From contig KQ965844.1 of the NCBI GenBank assembly GCA_001574975.1, positions 17,602 through 81,601 on the forward strand: a DNA stretch of 64,000 nucleotides. The letters are read 5' to 3'. The position numbers and the translations under genes were made by a program. Below the pieces are notes generated by a model, which was not told the origin of the DNA, did no database searches, and saw nothing but the letters and a program-made list of their open reading frames with translations. The stretch is from Gonapodya prolifera JEL478 (taxonomy: Eukaryota > Monoblepharomycota > Monoblepharidomycetes > Monoblepharidales > Gonapodyaceae). Positions 53,728 through 64,000 of this stretch are shown one piece after another; positions within the stretch are counted from its first letter, which is position 1, and the number at the start of each line of letters is the position of its first letter.

Positions 53728-54848
53728 ATGCAAACCCCACCCAGCTTCCTCACCTCTTTCCGCCTACCTCCTATCCTCCTCCTCCTCCTCCTCCTCCTCT
53801 CCTCCCCAACCTCGGCATTCGTATACACAACCAACCTCCCCGGCCACGACAAGCTGTGCCTCTACGAGGACTTGAAACAGGAGCAGCATTTGGATTTGAC
53901 TTTCATGGTCGATTCGTCGGATGGGGAGTTTGAGATTGATTTTTGGGTGAGGAAGGGGGAGGGGGGAAGGGAGGGGCAGGGAGGGCGAGGGAAATGGGGT
54001 GGGGGGGAGACGGGTAGAGATGGAGAGGAGGGGCTTTTGCGTGGCGATGGGGCGGGTTATGCGTATTTGAGTGGTGTAACGAAATCAACGAGCGTCGGGA
54101 TTCTCGACACGCCCAAAGGCCCCGGATGGGTAGGAGAGGAGGTAGTGAAAAGAGACGTTTTATGTGGCGATGGGACGGGTTTCGCGTGTTGGGGCGGTGA
54201 AAAAGGCAGAGGGGAAGCAACGCGCGTTGGGATTCTTCACACGCCCGGCGGCCCCGACTCGTAGCATTCGCTTATTAAGAAACATTGCATGTCTCCCTCA
54301 CATGAGCGCTCACCACGCCCCGCCCCTACCGCACCAGGTCATGGCGCCCGGCAATCGCATCACATTCAACAACCTCCGTCAAGCCACGGGCAGCCACCAA
54401 GTCGTAGCCGAGCAGGATGGGCGGTACGCCTACTGCTTCAGCAACTACAACTATCCCTCCGCCAAGAAACTGACGTTCTCGCACTACGGTCCCGACGAGC
54501 GCGATAATAATCAGAGAAAGTTTCGGGCGTCGGTCGGGGACGAGATTAGCGAGGAGGCTAAGAAAGTGGATCAGGAGATTATGAGCCTGGCGGAGAATTT
54601 GAGGATGGTGAGGGATGAGCAGACTTATATGATGGCGAGGGAGGCGAGGCATCGAGAGAGTGAGTTGTGGTTTGGGTAGCGAGGCGGCGGGGCACGCTCA
54701 CGATCTCTGACATCAAATGACAGCTGCCGAATCGACGAACGGACGAGTGGTTATCTGGTCGCTTGCGGAGACGGCTCTCCTGATTACCGTGTGCGTGTGG
54801 CAAGTGTGGTACCTGCGGAGCTTTTTCGAAGTGAAGCGGGTCGTGTGA
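53728..54848 (+). CDS. p24-beta family cargo receptor (Emp24/TMED2-type), copy B
   Basis: Exons 53728-53946, 54338-54659 and 54724-54848; introns at the same three positions and phases as copy A, so the pair is a tandem duplication. Signal peptide (RLPPILLLLLLLLSSPTSAF), GOLD domain Cys in DKLCLYEDL and YAYCFSN, coiled coil (SEEAKKVDQEIMSLAENLRM), membrane helix (LAETALLITVCVWQVWYL) and tail RSFFEVKRVV. The luminal domains differ at many positions while the coiled coil, helix and tail are close to identical, which may mean gene conversion of the 3' exons or stronger constraint. Intron 1 is unusually long (391 nt) and holds a tandem repeat of about 115 bp. Confidence 0.92.
54045..54265 (+). 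repeat. Two-copy tandem repeat in p24 copy B intron 1
   Basis: TGGCGATGGGGCGGGTT (54042) and TGGCGATGGGACGGGTT (54166) begin two copies of about 115-125 bases that both run on to GTCGGGATTCTCGACACGCC / GTTGGGATTCTTCACACGCC. The repeat explains most of the length of this intron. Confidence 0.75.
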
Positions 54849-55012
54849 GGATAGTGTCATCTCTTTGTATGCTACATAAGTGATACCGATTTCATACGCT
54901 CGGTGTTCGTACCAATTCCACACTTTGGTCAGATGCCAAGCGTTTTCATTACATAATTCCTCCACAAGAGATTCCGATCGAATCGAACGCCCGCCTCGGC
55001 CCCAGGCTGACC

Positions 55013-56680
55013 ATGTCCACCGAGATTACCTCGAAATCGGATGAGTCCATGGTCGCGCTGGACTTCACATCGACCGAAAAAGTATCAGAGTGCGAGATTG
55101 CAAATGCTCCAGAAATCGTTAACGTCGCTGCAGATAGGAGCGCCCCCGTAGATTCAAATGAGGCAGACATTTTGTGGAAAGTCGTCATCCTCTTTGCTGT
55201 GTCCAACGCGGTGAGCTCGTGAGATGCCGAACTTATGTAATTGTTTCCAATGCGATCGCTCAGTCATGCATACCATCCCCTCGCAGATCATCATCTCGAA
55301 CTTGTAATAGCCTCTCCCCTTCTCCTTTGCGTTCACCTCGTAACCTCCCATCTAATCCACGTTCAGGTACTTGACCCAACCACTCCTCGAAGTCCTCAAA
55401 GATGCCTTTGGAGTGTACACGGCCGAGATTGGAACGATACCGACGTTCATTCAGATTGGATACGTGCTCGGACTGGCGTTTAGTCTTCCGCTGGGGGACT
55501 TGCTGCCACTAAGACAATGGGTGAGTCATCATATGTTCTCTTGGACGACCTCCATATGCCCATCGACCATACATTCTCATCTACCCAACTCAGTGATCTC
55601 CTTCACGGCCGCATGCGCCGCCGTCAGCCTGGTCCTCCCCTTCTCCCACTCCTTCCCCGTCTTCCAAACCCTAAACTTCCTCCTCGGCCCCATCCTCGCC
55701 CCCATCCACATATTCCTCCCTGCCGTCGCCGACCTCTCAAAACCATCCCACATCGGCCGAAATCTCAGCTGGGTCATCATGGGCATGATGGCCGAGATGC
55801 TCCTCTCGCGCGCAGTCAGTGGATCGCGTCCGCGTCGGGGAAGTGGGAGGCGGCGTATTGGGCCGTCAGTGGTGCGCAGGCGCTCTTGATGGTGGCGCTG
55901 TGAGTGTGGATGCCCAAGTTGGAGAGGAAGATCAAGAAGGACTCCGGGACGACGTATTGGCAGTTGCGCAAGAGTTGTGTCGTGTTGTTCGCCATCCTGG
56001 TGGGTCCAGCTCTTTCCCCATGCATCGGCACAAGGACGCCATATGACCACCGTGTAAACCATCAGAACTGCGCCAGTCCTCCGCCATGGCGTTTCTGTGC
56101 TGGCTCAGCTTCTTCAACCTCTGGAGGAGCATCACCTACCATTTAGCGGGGGAGCCGCTCAACTACTCTCCGGGAATAGTGGGGACTGTATATTACTCCT
56201 CTACTGCTACTCGCTTCACTCTTTACCGTTTCAAGCGTGGTTCTGATCCACCCCGGGCCTCATGCAGGTCGACCTGGCAGGCGCTGCAGCAATCCCGTTT
56301 GCCATGGTATTGGGTACATCACGGACCGCATAGGAGCATACCAGACGATTGTTCTGGGAGAAATCTTGGAACGTGCCGTCCCGACCGACCTTCCACCTGG
56401 AACCTCTTTCATCGCACGCTGTCACCCCCTCCCCGTTCAAACCACCCATCAGATCGCCCTGGCCTGGCTCATCTCCGCTATCTTCTCCACCTCCCTCCTG
56501 CCCTTCTTTATCTCAGGCTTCCTCATCGAACTCACCCTCCAAACCCAACAAGTCCCCAACCCAAAAGCGCGTCTTCCTCCTCGACCCCTCCGCCCGCGCA
56601 CGGATCAACAGCGTGTACATGCTGTTTGCGGGCAGTGCGACTGGCAGTGGGCTCGGTGCGCGGGCGTTCGCGGCCTAGGG
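55013..56680 (+). pseudogene. Major facilitator superfamily transporter, decayed
   Basis: Translated pieces give a recognisable MFS protein: acidic N-terminus, TM1 (ADILWKVVILFAVSNAVSSY), IGTIPTFIQIGYVLGLAF, PLGDLLPLRQW, TM pieces ISFTAACAAVSLVLPF and LSWVIMGMMAEMLLSRAV, then WMPKLERKIKK, AFLCWLSFFNLWRSITY, IALAWLISAIFSTSLL and GSATGSGLGARAFAA. The pieces lie in different frames that normal introns do not explain: shifts near 55580 and 55813, a TGA after MVAL near 55900, and a TAG inside the conserved ARAFAAxGWRGSW near 56678. The closest relatives are bacterial/fungal YgaY-like drug or sugar exporters. Probably a pseudogene; errors in the assembly cannot be excluded. Confidence 0.7.
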
Positions 56681-57352
56681 GTGGAGAGGCAGTTGGTCGG
56701 TTGGAGTAGCGGCCGCGGTGCCATGGGGAAGGATGGCTCCCCAGAAGCACGAGAGTGGCACATACCAAGCGGTCCACCGGATTCATCCACTCCCTCCTGC
56801 GACTCGTGTTGGGTCGCGTTCGTCGTCTGTGAAGTCGCCATTCTGCTTTGCGTGAAAACCTTCTACTATCTGTGGTCAGCTTCTCAAATGGTTGAAAGGA
56901 ATTTTCGTTTAGAGATTATTATTCAAACCTATTAGTTTACAATGCATGTATAATTGTGAAAGCTGGTGGAACCATGGCAAACTACCCCCTCCAAGACAAC
57001 GTCCAAGTCAAGCTGCTCGCCCTCCTTCCCTCCCAGACCCAGACTCAGACTGAGGGGTCCCAATGGAGAGTATTGCCTAGTTGAGTTGCAGCAAAAAAGA
57101 AGCAATGGGTGGTTGGTACTCGTGGTGATAAGATGACTGAATGCTGGGGCTGCAAATATCAGATTTGGCTGATATCATGGATAATAATATAACATGTGCG
57201 GTGGGTACGCTGCACTTTCAGCCGCCGAAGGAACAATTTGAAGATTGGGTGGTAGAGTATTCGGTTCGAGCGTTGCAGTTGGTCCAGGAGCGTGATGACT
57301 GTTGCCTTCTGGTTTCCTGTCAAAGTTCCAATGTTTTCGAGTGAAGGTACGG
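56681..57352. other. Intergenic, no gene recognised
   Basis: Contains the tail of the decayed transporter (WSVGVAAAVPWG to about 56720) and the 3' flank of the minus-strand ADA2 gene. A short frame from 56973 (MANYPLQDNVQVKLLALLPS) has no support. Confidence 0.45.
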
Positions 57353-59440
57353 TCATCGATCTCTCTTCCACACCCACCTAATCCACCCCCACTCCAAAAA
57401 TGCATCATAGATTGGACCGGCTTTGTTCACATCGATCTTGATGAAGTCCCTCATCTGCATCCGCCTTATGCCACCGAGTTTCACGCTCTCCTTTATGCAC
57501 TTCTCTCTGATGATGAGGTAAGGTCCGGGGGGCAAGCGCAAAGTGGAGCACAAAAGCTGCTCTGGGGGGCTGAGGAGCTCCACCCCATCGGCCTTGGTAA
57601 TATCAAGAGATGTAGTCGATGGTCGAGTGAAGCGAGGCTGCCTGAGGGTGCTCGCGGGTGCAGTCGGGGCGATGATACGAAGAATGGTCACAGAAATGTT
57701 GCTGACACTTGTGCTTGGTGGAGTGAGCTGCTGAAAACAATCCACACGACGCTTTGACAATCAAATAAATAATTGGAGGCGAAGAGACTCACTTTGTTGA
57801 CAGGAATGTTGTCATCAGTAGTGGGAGGGGAAATAAGCTGAAAACAATCCACGCGACACTTTATCAATTGAATCGACTATTGGAGGCCAAACACGATAGA
57901 CACTCACGTTCACTCCACTTCCGATAAAGCGTGGAGTGCTTTCCTTTGCCACTTTCACTCCAGTTCCCGGACCAAAATTACGTTCCAGCAGATCCATAGC
58001 CGCAGATGTAGCTATGCTATTCTTCAGAGGCCCCACGTTGAGTCTGAGACGCAGAGCATGAATGTTGTCAGCTCGCTCGACCTTGTGTGACTCGTACTGC
58101 TCGCCCTCCTCAGCTGTGCGTACTCCCATTCGGCGCCATTCTTGAAGTTGAGCAATTTGACGGCGGAGGTCGAGTTCCTCTACAGGATGATATTCGCATA
58201 GATTCATCAGCGATGACCGTTGCAGATGAAGAAAAAACATGACGGCAATAAACAGGGACGCACCGTAGAATCCTTGCATCCACTCTTCAAAGTCCGTCTT
58301 TGATATGCACCTAGCAAATACTTTTGCCCTATTGTAAACGGCCCGTTCCTCTGCCTTCCTCTGCCTTTCCAGGTTAGTCAGCTTGCCGTACTCAAGAAGC
58401 CCCATCCCCTTCACGAGTCGCTTCTGATCCTCCCGGATGTTAAGCTTTTCATTGTACACATCGAGAATCGCCAACTTGAGATCCTCGTCCGTTGGAAGAC
58501 CCAAAACCGCACCAGGTCCATCTTCGACGTCAAATGTGATATCTTTGACTATGTCCTCGGCACTGTTTTCGGGCTCGATGTCGTATTCACCACGTCCTGG
58601 CATGTAGCCGCGTATTTCGTGGACTTGACCTGGATTTGACTCGAGGGTTTTGATGGACTGGGTAGCTTTCTTCTTGGAAGGGGTAGCTTTTTACATAGTA
58701 GAGCAAAAAAGCAATCATTTGAGGTTTGATTTGGAAAGCCTCCCTGGCAATGAAAACCAGCGTCTCGCCAACTCACACAAGGTAACCTCCATCGCCTTGC
58801 GTTTTATCCTCCTTCGATTCGCCTCCTTCCGAAATTCGATCAACATATCCGGAATGGGCCAAGATGAGCTGTTGATGTACACCTCCTCGTAATGTTTCAA
58901 GCATTCCTCCTTGGTCTTGGTACACATCTGTCTGGACACTTGCTCCCAATTGCCAAGGCCGCAGTGTTCCAGGTTTTCGATCAGCAGAAGCTCCTCATTG
59001 GCTGACCAGAGAGGGTCGAATACGGCTGCGGAAGGTGGAAGTCGGTGAGTTGGTTCCGAATATTACCGCCAAGCCACGACAAAGCGCCTCATCGAGACAC
59101 TGTGAGTGCCAGTGGACTCTGCTAAATGTTTATATTCCTTTGTGGGCTACAGTATCCATGATTCCCCAGTGCTTCTGAATGCATATTGGCTCTGAGCACG
59201 TCTTTCACCCAAACTCCAAGAAACACATGCTGCCTTGACTGATTCCCCCTAACCGCTTCCATCAACTCACGGAAATCAAGCACCTCAATCACTCTATACG
59301 GATGGTCATTTCTATGATCCGGCCTCGTCGCAGGCTCTGATCCTTTTGCGAAACAAGAAACGCAAAGGTCCACATCGTCGCACGAAGCGCACGTTATGCG
59401 GACGACGTCTGTGATATCCTGGCTGCAATCATCACAGTTG
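57353..59440 (-). CDS. ADA2: Transcriptional adaptor ADA2 (SAGA complex)
   Basis: Exons (minus): about 59440-59271, 59025-58777, 58686-58264, 58179-57908, 57837-57793, 57730-57353; the first Met exon was not found. Domains in order: ZZ zinc finger ([39 protein letters not shown]), SANT ([40 protein letters not shown]), the Ada2 middle with [20 protein letters not shown] and [20 protein letters not shown], and a C-terminal SWIRM ([40 protein letters not shown]). ADA2 binds Gcn5 and raises its histone acetylation in SAGA. All domains are intact. The intron 58263-58180 is exactly 84 nt and has no stop in frame. Confidence 0.93.
58180..58263 (-). other. Stop-free 84-nt intron in ADA2
   Basis: It starts GTGCGT and ends CTGTAG on the minus strand, and removing it joins GFY to [13 protein letters not shown] as the family expects. 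Because it is a multiple of three without stop, retention would add 28 residues with a hydrophobic stretch ([12 protein letters not shown]). Confidence 0.7.
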
Positions 59441-59890
59441 TATCGACTGTCGGGATCTGTCGTGATGCGGATGGATCCGCCCCCACCGTCTCAGAACTCG
59501 AAGCCAATGCAACGAGCACCGAAGTTGCACACACCTTCCGGTCCATCCAACACATCCGCTCTCACCTGCGACTTTCGTGGACTTGCTGTCAGGGCCTCCG
59601 GCCCTGTCATTCTGCTTTGATCCTACAGAAGGTTGAAAGCTGTGGCCACGCTTACAGTTCGTTCGGTTCCCGCGAGTTGTTCCAATTACCAGAAGAAGAA
59701 GAATGCAAACGTAGATCAGTATAATGATAGAAGTACCCCCAAGGAAAACTTCCCAAATGGTTTGGCAACAGGGGAGCATCCCTCTCAAGCCAGGCATGTC
59801 CACGATCTCGCCGATACTCACAACACAGGTATCTCAATTGACGTTAAATCCTGTGAAAAGAAGTTATAATCGTTGTGTAGTCTTCTTGAT

Positions 59891-61769
59891 ATGCTCAGGC
59901 TTCTTTGTGATATTCATTTTGGCGCCCCGAGCTCTAATGCAGTTCTAGTCCCCACAGACCCAACAGCTGCCACGTTCGTCAAAGTCGTTGACGTGAAAGC
60001 TCCAGCTGTCGCACCAACCTACATCGGACCACCAATTAATCTAGTCGTCCTTGGAACGGGCCGACGAGCGACATTTCTCATCAATCTCTTGATCCGGACC
60101 ACGCGAGCCCCGATTGCAAGACTGGTTCTCGGGGATTCGACCGAGGAAGGGTTGAACAGCGGCGAACAGGAAGTCCGCTACACCCTGGAACGCTATCCTC
60201 GTGAAGGTGGAACAATCACAGAAACAGTTTTGTTGCGAGATGGAGTTGAGGGTGTGGAGGATCGCGTGAGAGCGATGGAGCTTCCCAAAAGCGTCACACC
60301 AATAAATGGAAAGTGGAACAAGTGGTGTCTCGTAGCGTCCATAAACGCACATCATCGGCGGGATGTTCTACCGGTGCTCAGCGCGGGCTACATATCTTCT
60401 GCGAGAAACCTCTCGCCACAACCATCGATGACTGCCTCGCAAATTACGAGGCGGTCCTCACCGCGCAGACACTGACACCCGCGCCTTGTTTTCTGACTGG
60501 GTTTGTCTTACGGTATGCTCGGAACACCACCGCGCATTCGGTCCCATCTCCGAGAGGAAAAGATCACAGGAAGGCTAATCACCTGCGAATTCTGTGGAGG
60601 GAGCCGGGCGAGGGTGGTTGAGCGGGTGCAAGGGCGCGTGGAGGGCGAGCGAGATATAGGCGGAGCAAGGGCAGAGCAGAGCAAGAGAGCCGAGAGGTCA
60701 AACCAAATGACCTGGGAAGCAAGCGAGGCGAGCGGAGCGAGAGCAGAGCAGAGCGAGAGACGAGTGTACGAAGACTAGCTTGTTGATGAAGAACTACAGC
60801 GTTTATAAATCGGTTAAATCTAGTTTTACGCTAGGCCACAAATGGATTCAGAGTGTGGCCTGTTCGTCGATGGCCACGCCCACAGGTCACGTGACCAGTC
60901 CCTGCCCGAGCCCCCTCACAATTCAACGAGCTCTTGGGCCGGGAGCACGTCGCATAGAAGCTTTCGCAATTGGAGACGTTTCAAAGACCTTGCCGGACCA
61001 AACATACTGGAGAAGTCGTGGATATTGAATCGATGTGCTGGCTGCTTTATGACATCCCGTCCAAGGTGGCGGCGTTCGGCGGGAAGAATATTTTTACCGA
61101 GGAAAATGTGGAGGCGGCAGAGCGGATAAAGGATGAGGTCCAGGCGAAGGGAGGACCGAGACAAACCGTGTTTCGGCATTGCCCTGTCTATCCATCCGTC
61201 GAGGATCCCTTTACTTCGGGAGGAGATGTCGAGGATAATGCCATTGCTCTGATACAGTTTCGGTGAGTGCCAGTTCGTGCAAATGTGGTAGGATGCGGGT
61301 GCGATAACTGTGACGAAACAACAATTTTCTTATTCTCCCACTATCGCTCCAGCTCAGGAGTCCGGGCAACTTTCCACCTCTCGTCTATGTGCGTGCTCGA
61401 GCAACGCCGTGTTCTCCTCTCCGGTCTCGAGGGGCCGACCTCCAGACTGGCGTTCTGCGTTCGAAAAAGGTCTCAACCACCGAGAACCACAAATCCACAG
61501 TCGCTGGCGACAGTCACGGCAGTGGTGACGAGTGGCAGATCAGGCAGTGGTGGGGTGAAATCGTCACGGTTGGGAGTGAAATGGAGGCGTCGACGTCAGC
61601 AGTTGGCGATGGTGGAGCAACTGCAGGGGAAGTGGGCCGGAAATCGCATGTGGCGACGGTGAGAGACATGCTCGTAAGCTCTGTCATGGCTTTGGCGATT
61701 GAGTCACCGTGGTTGGAAGAAAGGACGGTTGACTTAAACAACGAAATTTGGAAACGTATTGGAATATGA
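59891..61769 (+). pseudogene. Gfo/Idh/MocA-type oxidoreductase, decayed
   Basis: N-terminal nucleotide-binding fold INLVVLGTGRRATFLINLL, then CLVASINAHHRRDVLPVLSA, the family motif HIFCEKPLATTIDDC, FLTGFVLRY, IRSHLREEKITGRLITCEF, and C-terminal pieces VDIESMCWLLYDIPSKVAAF, AIALIQF-RSGVRATFHLSS (one intron 61263-61348), ERRVLLSGLEG-like text, GDSHGSGDEWQ and VVMALAIE-like text. The pieces are in order but change frame at about 60388 (just before HIFCEKP), near 60530, and near 61435. Between about 60605 and 60775 a GAGCAGAGCGAGAG-type low-complexity stretch breaks the gene. These enzymes reduce sugars or other substrates with NAD(P). Probably a pseudogene. Confidence 0.7.
60605..60776. repeat. 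Purine-rich low-complexity insertion
   Basis: GGAGCAAGGGCAGAGCAGAG and GGAGCGAGAGCAGAGCAGAG repeat 70 bases apart within GC- and AG-rich text. It lies inside the decayed oxidoreductase gene, after RLITCEF. Confidence 0.7.
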
Positions 61770-63026
61770 AAGGTGATATTGTAATTGGTATTAAATAGGA
61801 GAACAATGAATGTTTTGGGGATCGCACTACACCGTCAATCCTTCCTTCATTCCGCAATGACCAGACAGTCGTCGACACGGGGCGCGACAATGGAGCGGCC
61901 GCATCTATGTGAGGGTGAATAAAGATACTCCAGCATTCTCGAGCGTGGGGATCCGAGGGATATCAGGGCGGGTGTGGTCACCAAAAGAAGGAGGAGTCGA
62001 ACGTATTGATGGTGAATCGTCCGTGTCCGGTGACTCTGAGAGTCACAAACACGCTGCCTTCACGCGCAACCTGTGACACAAGTAGCACCTCTTCCCTCCT
62101 TCGGTGTCGACCTTGTCGACTGCGGCATCCGAGCTCAGGTATACTGTTGGGTCTGTGGGTGCATTGCTGCGCCCTCAGATTGAGCAGGCATAAGCAGCTG
62201 CTCCGATAGCAACCTTTTCATCCATTAAGCGCTGAACCCGCCGAGTGTGCCATCGAAACAAGAGTATGGGGCAGAGTCTTAGGTTGAATGTATAAGGACG
62301 TATGGGGAGTCGAGGCGGCGAGGAGAGCACGTCCAGATCCAGCTCGCCATACGTATAGATAAATATTTGCTTCTAGATGTTGTCCACCCAGTGAGGCAGC
62401 GGAGTGAGATACGAGGCGTCGCCGACAGTTCTCCACTCGAATCCAACGTTGCTTGGGCGGTCCTGGACCCATCAGCCTGACATTCTTCTTCACAGATATG
62501 GAAAGTCACATTTGCATCTCCCCTGTCTGCTCGAACTTGAAGTGCTATTGACACTAATGCCTTCGTTAAGAGACGAGGACGAGAGCTTCCTCTCTCGCGG
62601 TTATGCGCGCGATCTCAATCTCATGTAAAGGAATATGTTGCCTTGACAGTAAGCCTCCACAATCCGCGAGAGATCCGGGTTGGGTGACCTTGGGGAGTAT
62701 AAGTGCGCGAAACCCAAAAGGGGACATGAGCATTCACTCTCCATGCCACGAGCTACACTTGGCCTGACGTAAAGGATACAGTTTCGTCCGGACGCGCAGT
62801 TGCAGTTCGTGGAGAGGTTGGAGCAGTTACCTAAGCAACTTTTTTTTTGTTTCCATCTTCGAGAAAGCAGGAAAGAACCCATCCATCCATCCCCCCGTGA
62901 GTGTTCCCGATGCAGCTGCTGCGCTCGTGCCGCCTTTCTTACTTGAAACTCCGTGTGGACGCTTTTTCGGCTTGTTTGGCGGTGTGATTGCTTTCCAAAC
63001 CCGTTCTATCAGCACAGCAACCGACG
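61770..63026. other. Intergenic, no gene recognised
   Basis: Only short frames. The right end (62880-63026) is the promoter and 5' leader of the eS26 gene. A minus-strand frame at 62882-62601 has eight Cys (SCLGNCSNLSTNCNC) but no other support. Confidence 0.45.
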
Positions 63027-64000
63027 ATGGTGAGCAGATGAGAGCCGACATCAGTTGGGAACAAAAGTTCAATGAAGGATACTCTCTGGAACGGAGTACT
63101 CGGTGGAGTTTTTAGTGGGATACTTTGTTGAGGGCGGAGTGAAGCCGGACATGGATCACTGGGGCGATTGGACGAGCTCCGGAGCCTGGCTGGCTGGCGA
63201 TGTTTGCAAAATGAATTCCGGATTCGTCTTCCGTGGCGCGTTTCCCTTGTCCGCGTCGTCTCACAAAACTTCCGGATGTCCCGTCGCGCAGACCAAGAAG
63301 AGAAGAAACAATGGCCGGTCCAAGCACGGCCGTGGTGCCACCCCCATCGTCCGCTGCTCCAACTGCGCCCGCTGCGTCCCCAAGGACAAGGCCATCAAGC
63401 GCTTCCTTGTCCGCAACATGGTTGAGCAGGCTGCCGTGAGGGATTTGCAGGAGGCTTCCGTGTACAATGGTGAGTCTTCATCTCTTTGGTCGAGCCGAAG
63501 TTCTGAGACGCGAAGCGACGTCTAGAGTGCGGAGCACGGAAGACCGAGCACTGAGGCCTAAGCGCCGCGAGGCTGTCGGGCAGGGGGGAGGAGGTTGCAC
63601 TAGTTCATTCTGGATGCCTCAGAGTATTCGCGGACAGAAAGCGGACGAAGACGATCATTTTTCGTCGTGATTGCATTTCTAACAACGTCATATTTCTCTA
63701 TCTTCAGAGTACGCTCTGCCCAAACTGTACATCAAGACCCTGTACTGCATCTCGTGCGGCATCCACTCCAAGCAGGTCCGCGTACGATCCAACGAAGGTG
63801 CGTTGTATTTCCCGTTCTGCGTCTCGTACCTTCCTGTGACATCTCCCCCATCGCCGCATGTCGCCGCACTCCAACTCCCTCTCCCTCCTCATACACCCCA
63901 CCAGGCCGTCGCGACCGCACTCCCCCCGTCCGCCCCCGGTTCAACAAGGACGGAAAGCGGATCAACCCCGTTGGCGCCGGAGGTGCCCCCGTTGCCGGTA
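63027..64000 (+). CDS. RPS26: 40S ribosomal protein eS26 (3' end outside window)
   Basis: The ATG (63027-63029) stands alone in exon 1; a 262-nt intron (63030-63291) follows, then exons 63292-63469, 63708-63797 and 63905 to beyond 64000. Protein: M then [78 protein letters not shown]. The four zinc Cys (CSNC, CISC) are present. eS26 sits at the mRNA exit channel of the small subunit. A start codon as its own exon, directly followed by a long first intron, is usual for fungal ribosomal protein genes. Intron 2 holds the GC-rich repeat shared with p24 copy A. The C-terminus ([11 protein letters not shown]) is cut by the window edge. Confidence 0.95.
63513..63582. repeat. GC-rich intronic repeat (eS26 intron 2)
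   Basis: GTCTAGAGTGCGGAGCACGG, AAGACCGAGC and GAGGCCTAAGCGCCGC match 52926-53010 in intron 2 of p24 copy A. No coding. Same orientation relative to the host gene. Confidence 0.75.

Noticed and set aside
59432-59821. Small TM protein on the minus strand
   Set aside because: It overlaps the ADA2 ZZ exon in another frame and has no homology I recognise; only the hydrophobic stretch supports it.

Overview
The window is nuclear DNA of a fungus. Genes are close together, most are split by short GT-AG introns (about 45-100 nt), coding lies on both strands, and recognisable proteins are fungal or pan-eukaryotic (ADA2, oligopeptidase B, sirtuin, p24, ribosomal eS26, GATA and C2H2 factors). Phylum cannot be fixed from the sequence. 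A Cys-rich/Pro-stalk/transmembrane/SH3 protein, a kinase-Sel1-LRR fusion and a Fanzor element make a zoosporic (chytrid-like) fungus somewhat more attractive than a basidiomycete; this is a weak inference. One run of N (25147-25394) and single N at 7820 and 25015 show a draft assembly, so some broken frames may be sequence errors.

Left part (1-24 kb) is accessory and rearranged. It holds a receptor-like SH3 protein (966-2860), two copies of an F-box gene region (about 3.7-5.3 kb and 22.2-23.5 kb), each broken in a different way, a protein kinase fused to Sel1 repeats and an array of 84-bp LRR exons (9.5-12.44 kb) with a dispersed piece of the same array at 5.26-5.57 kb, an F-box/LRR-like gene (13.1-14.6 kb), and a Tc1/mariner-type DNA transposon (15673-19318). 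The transposon has 21-bp terminal inverted repeats flanked by TA and carries two genes on the minus strand: a DDE transposase and a Fanzor protein, the eukaryotic RNA-guided nuclease related to TnpB. Between the Fanzor stop codon and the terminal repeat lies a compact inverted-repeat segment that is a good candidate for its guide (omega) RNA. A short relic of a second Fanzor copy lies at 653-765. A gene with a tandemly duplicated exon and an Hst3/4-like sirtuin follow.

Middle part (24-46 kb) is mostly housekeeping: an RRM/RGG RNA-binding protein (split by the assembly gap), a seven-exon SDR dehydrogenase whose exon 2 was copied into the second F-box gene, a gene-poor stretch with decayed fragments (27.2-33.6 kb), oligopeptidase B (33.6-37.7 kb), a PNPOx-like flavoprotein, a GATA factor, and a degenerate tandem array (42.2-45.1 kb) upstream of a WKF-domain (C7orf50-like) gene.

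Right part (46-64 kb) has a C2H2 factor with intact outer and decayed inner fingers, a second glycine-rich RRM protein, two tandem p24-beta (Emp24/TMED2-type) cargo receptors, a decayed MFS transporter, the SAGA adaptor ADA2 (ZZ-SANT-SWIRM), a decayed Gfo/Idh/MocA oxidoreductase, and ribosomal protein eS26 running off the right edge. A small GC-rich repeat occurs in introns of both a p24 gene and eS26.
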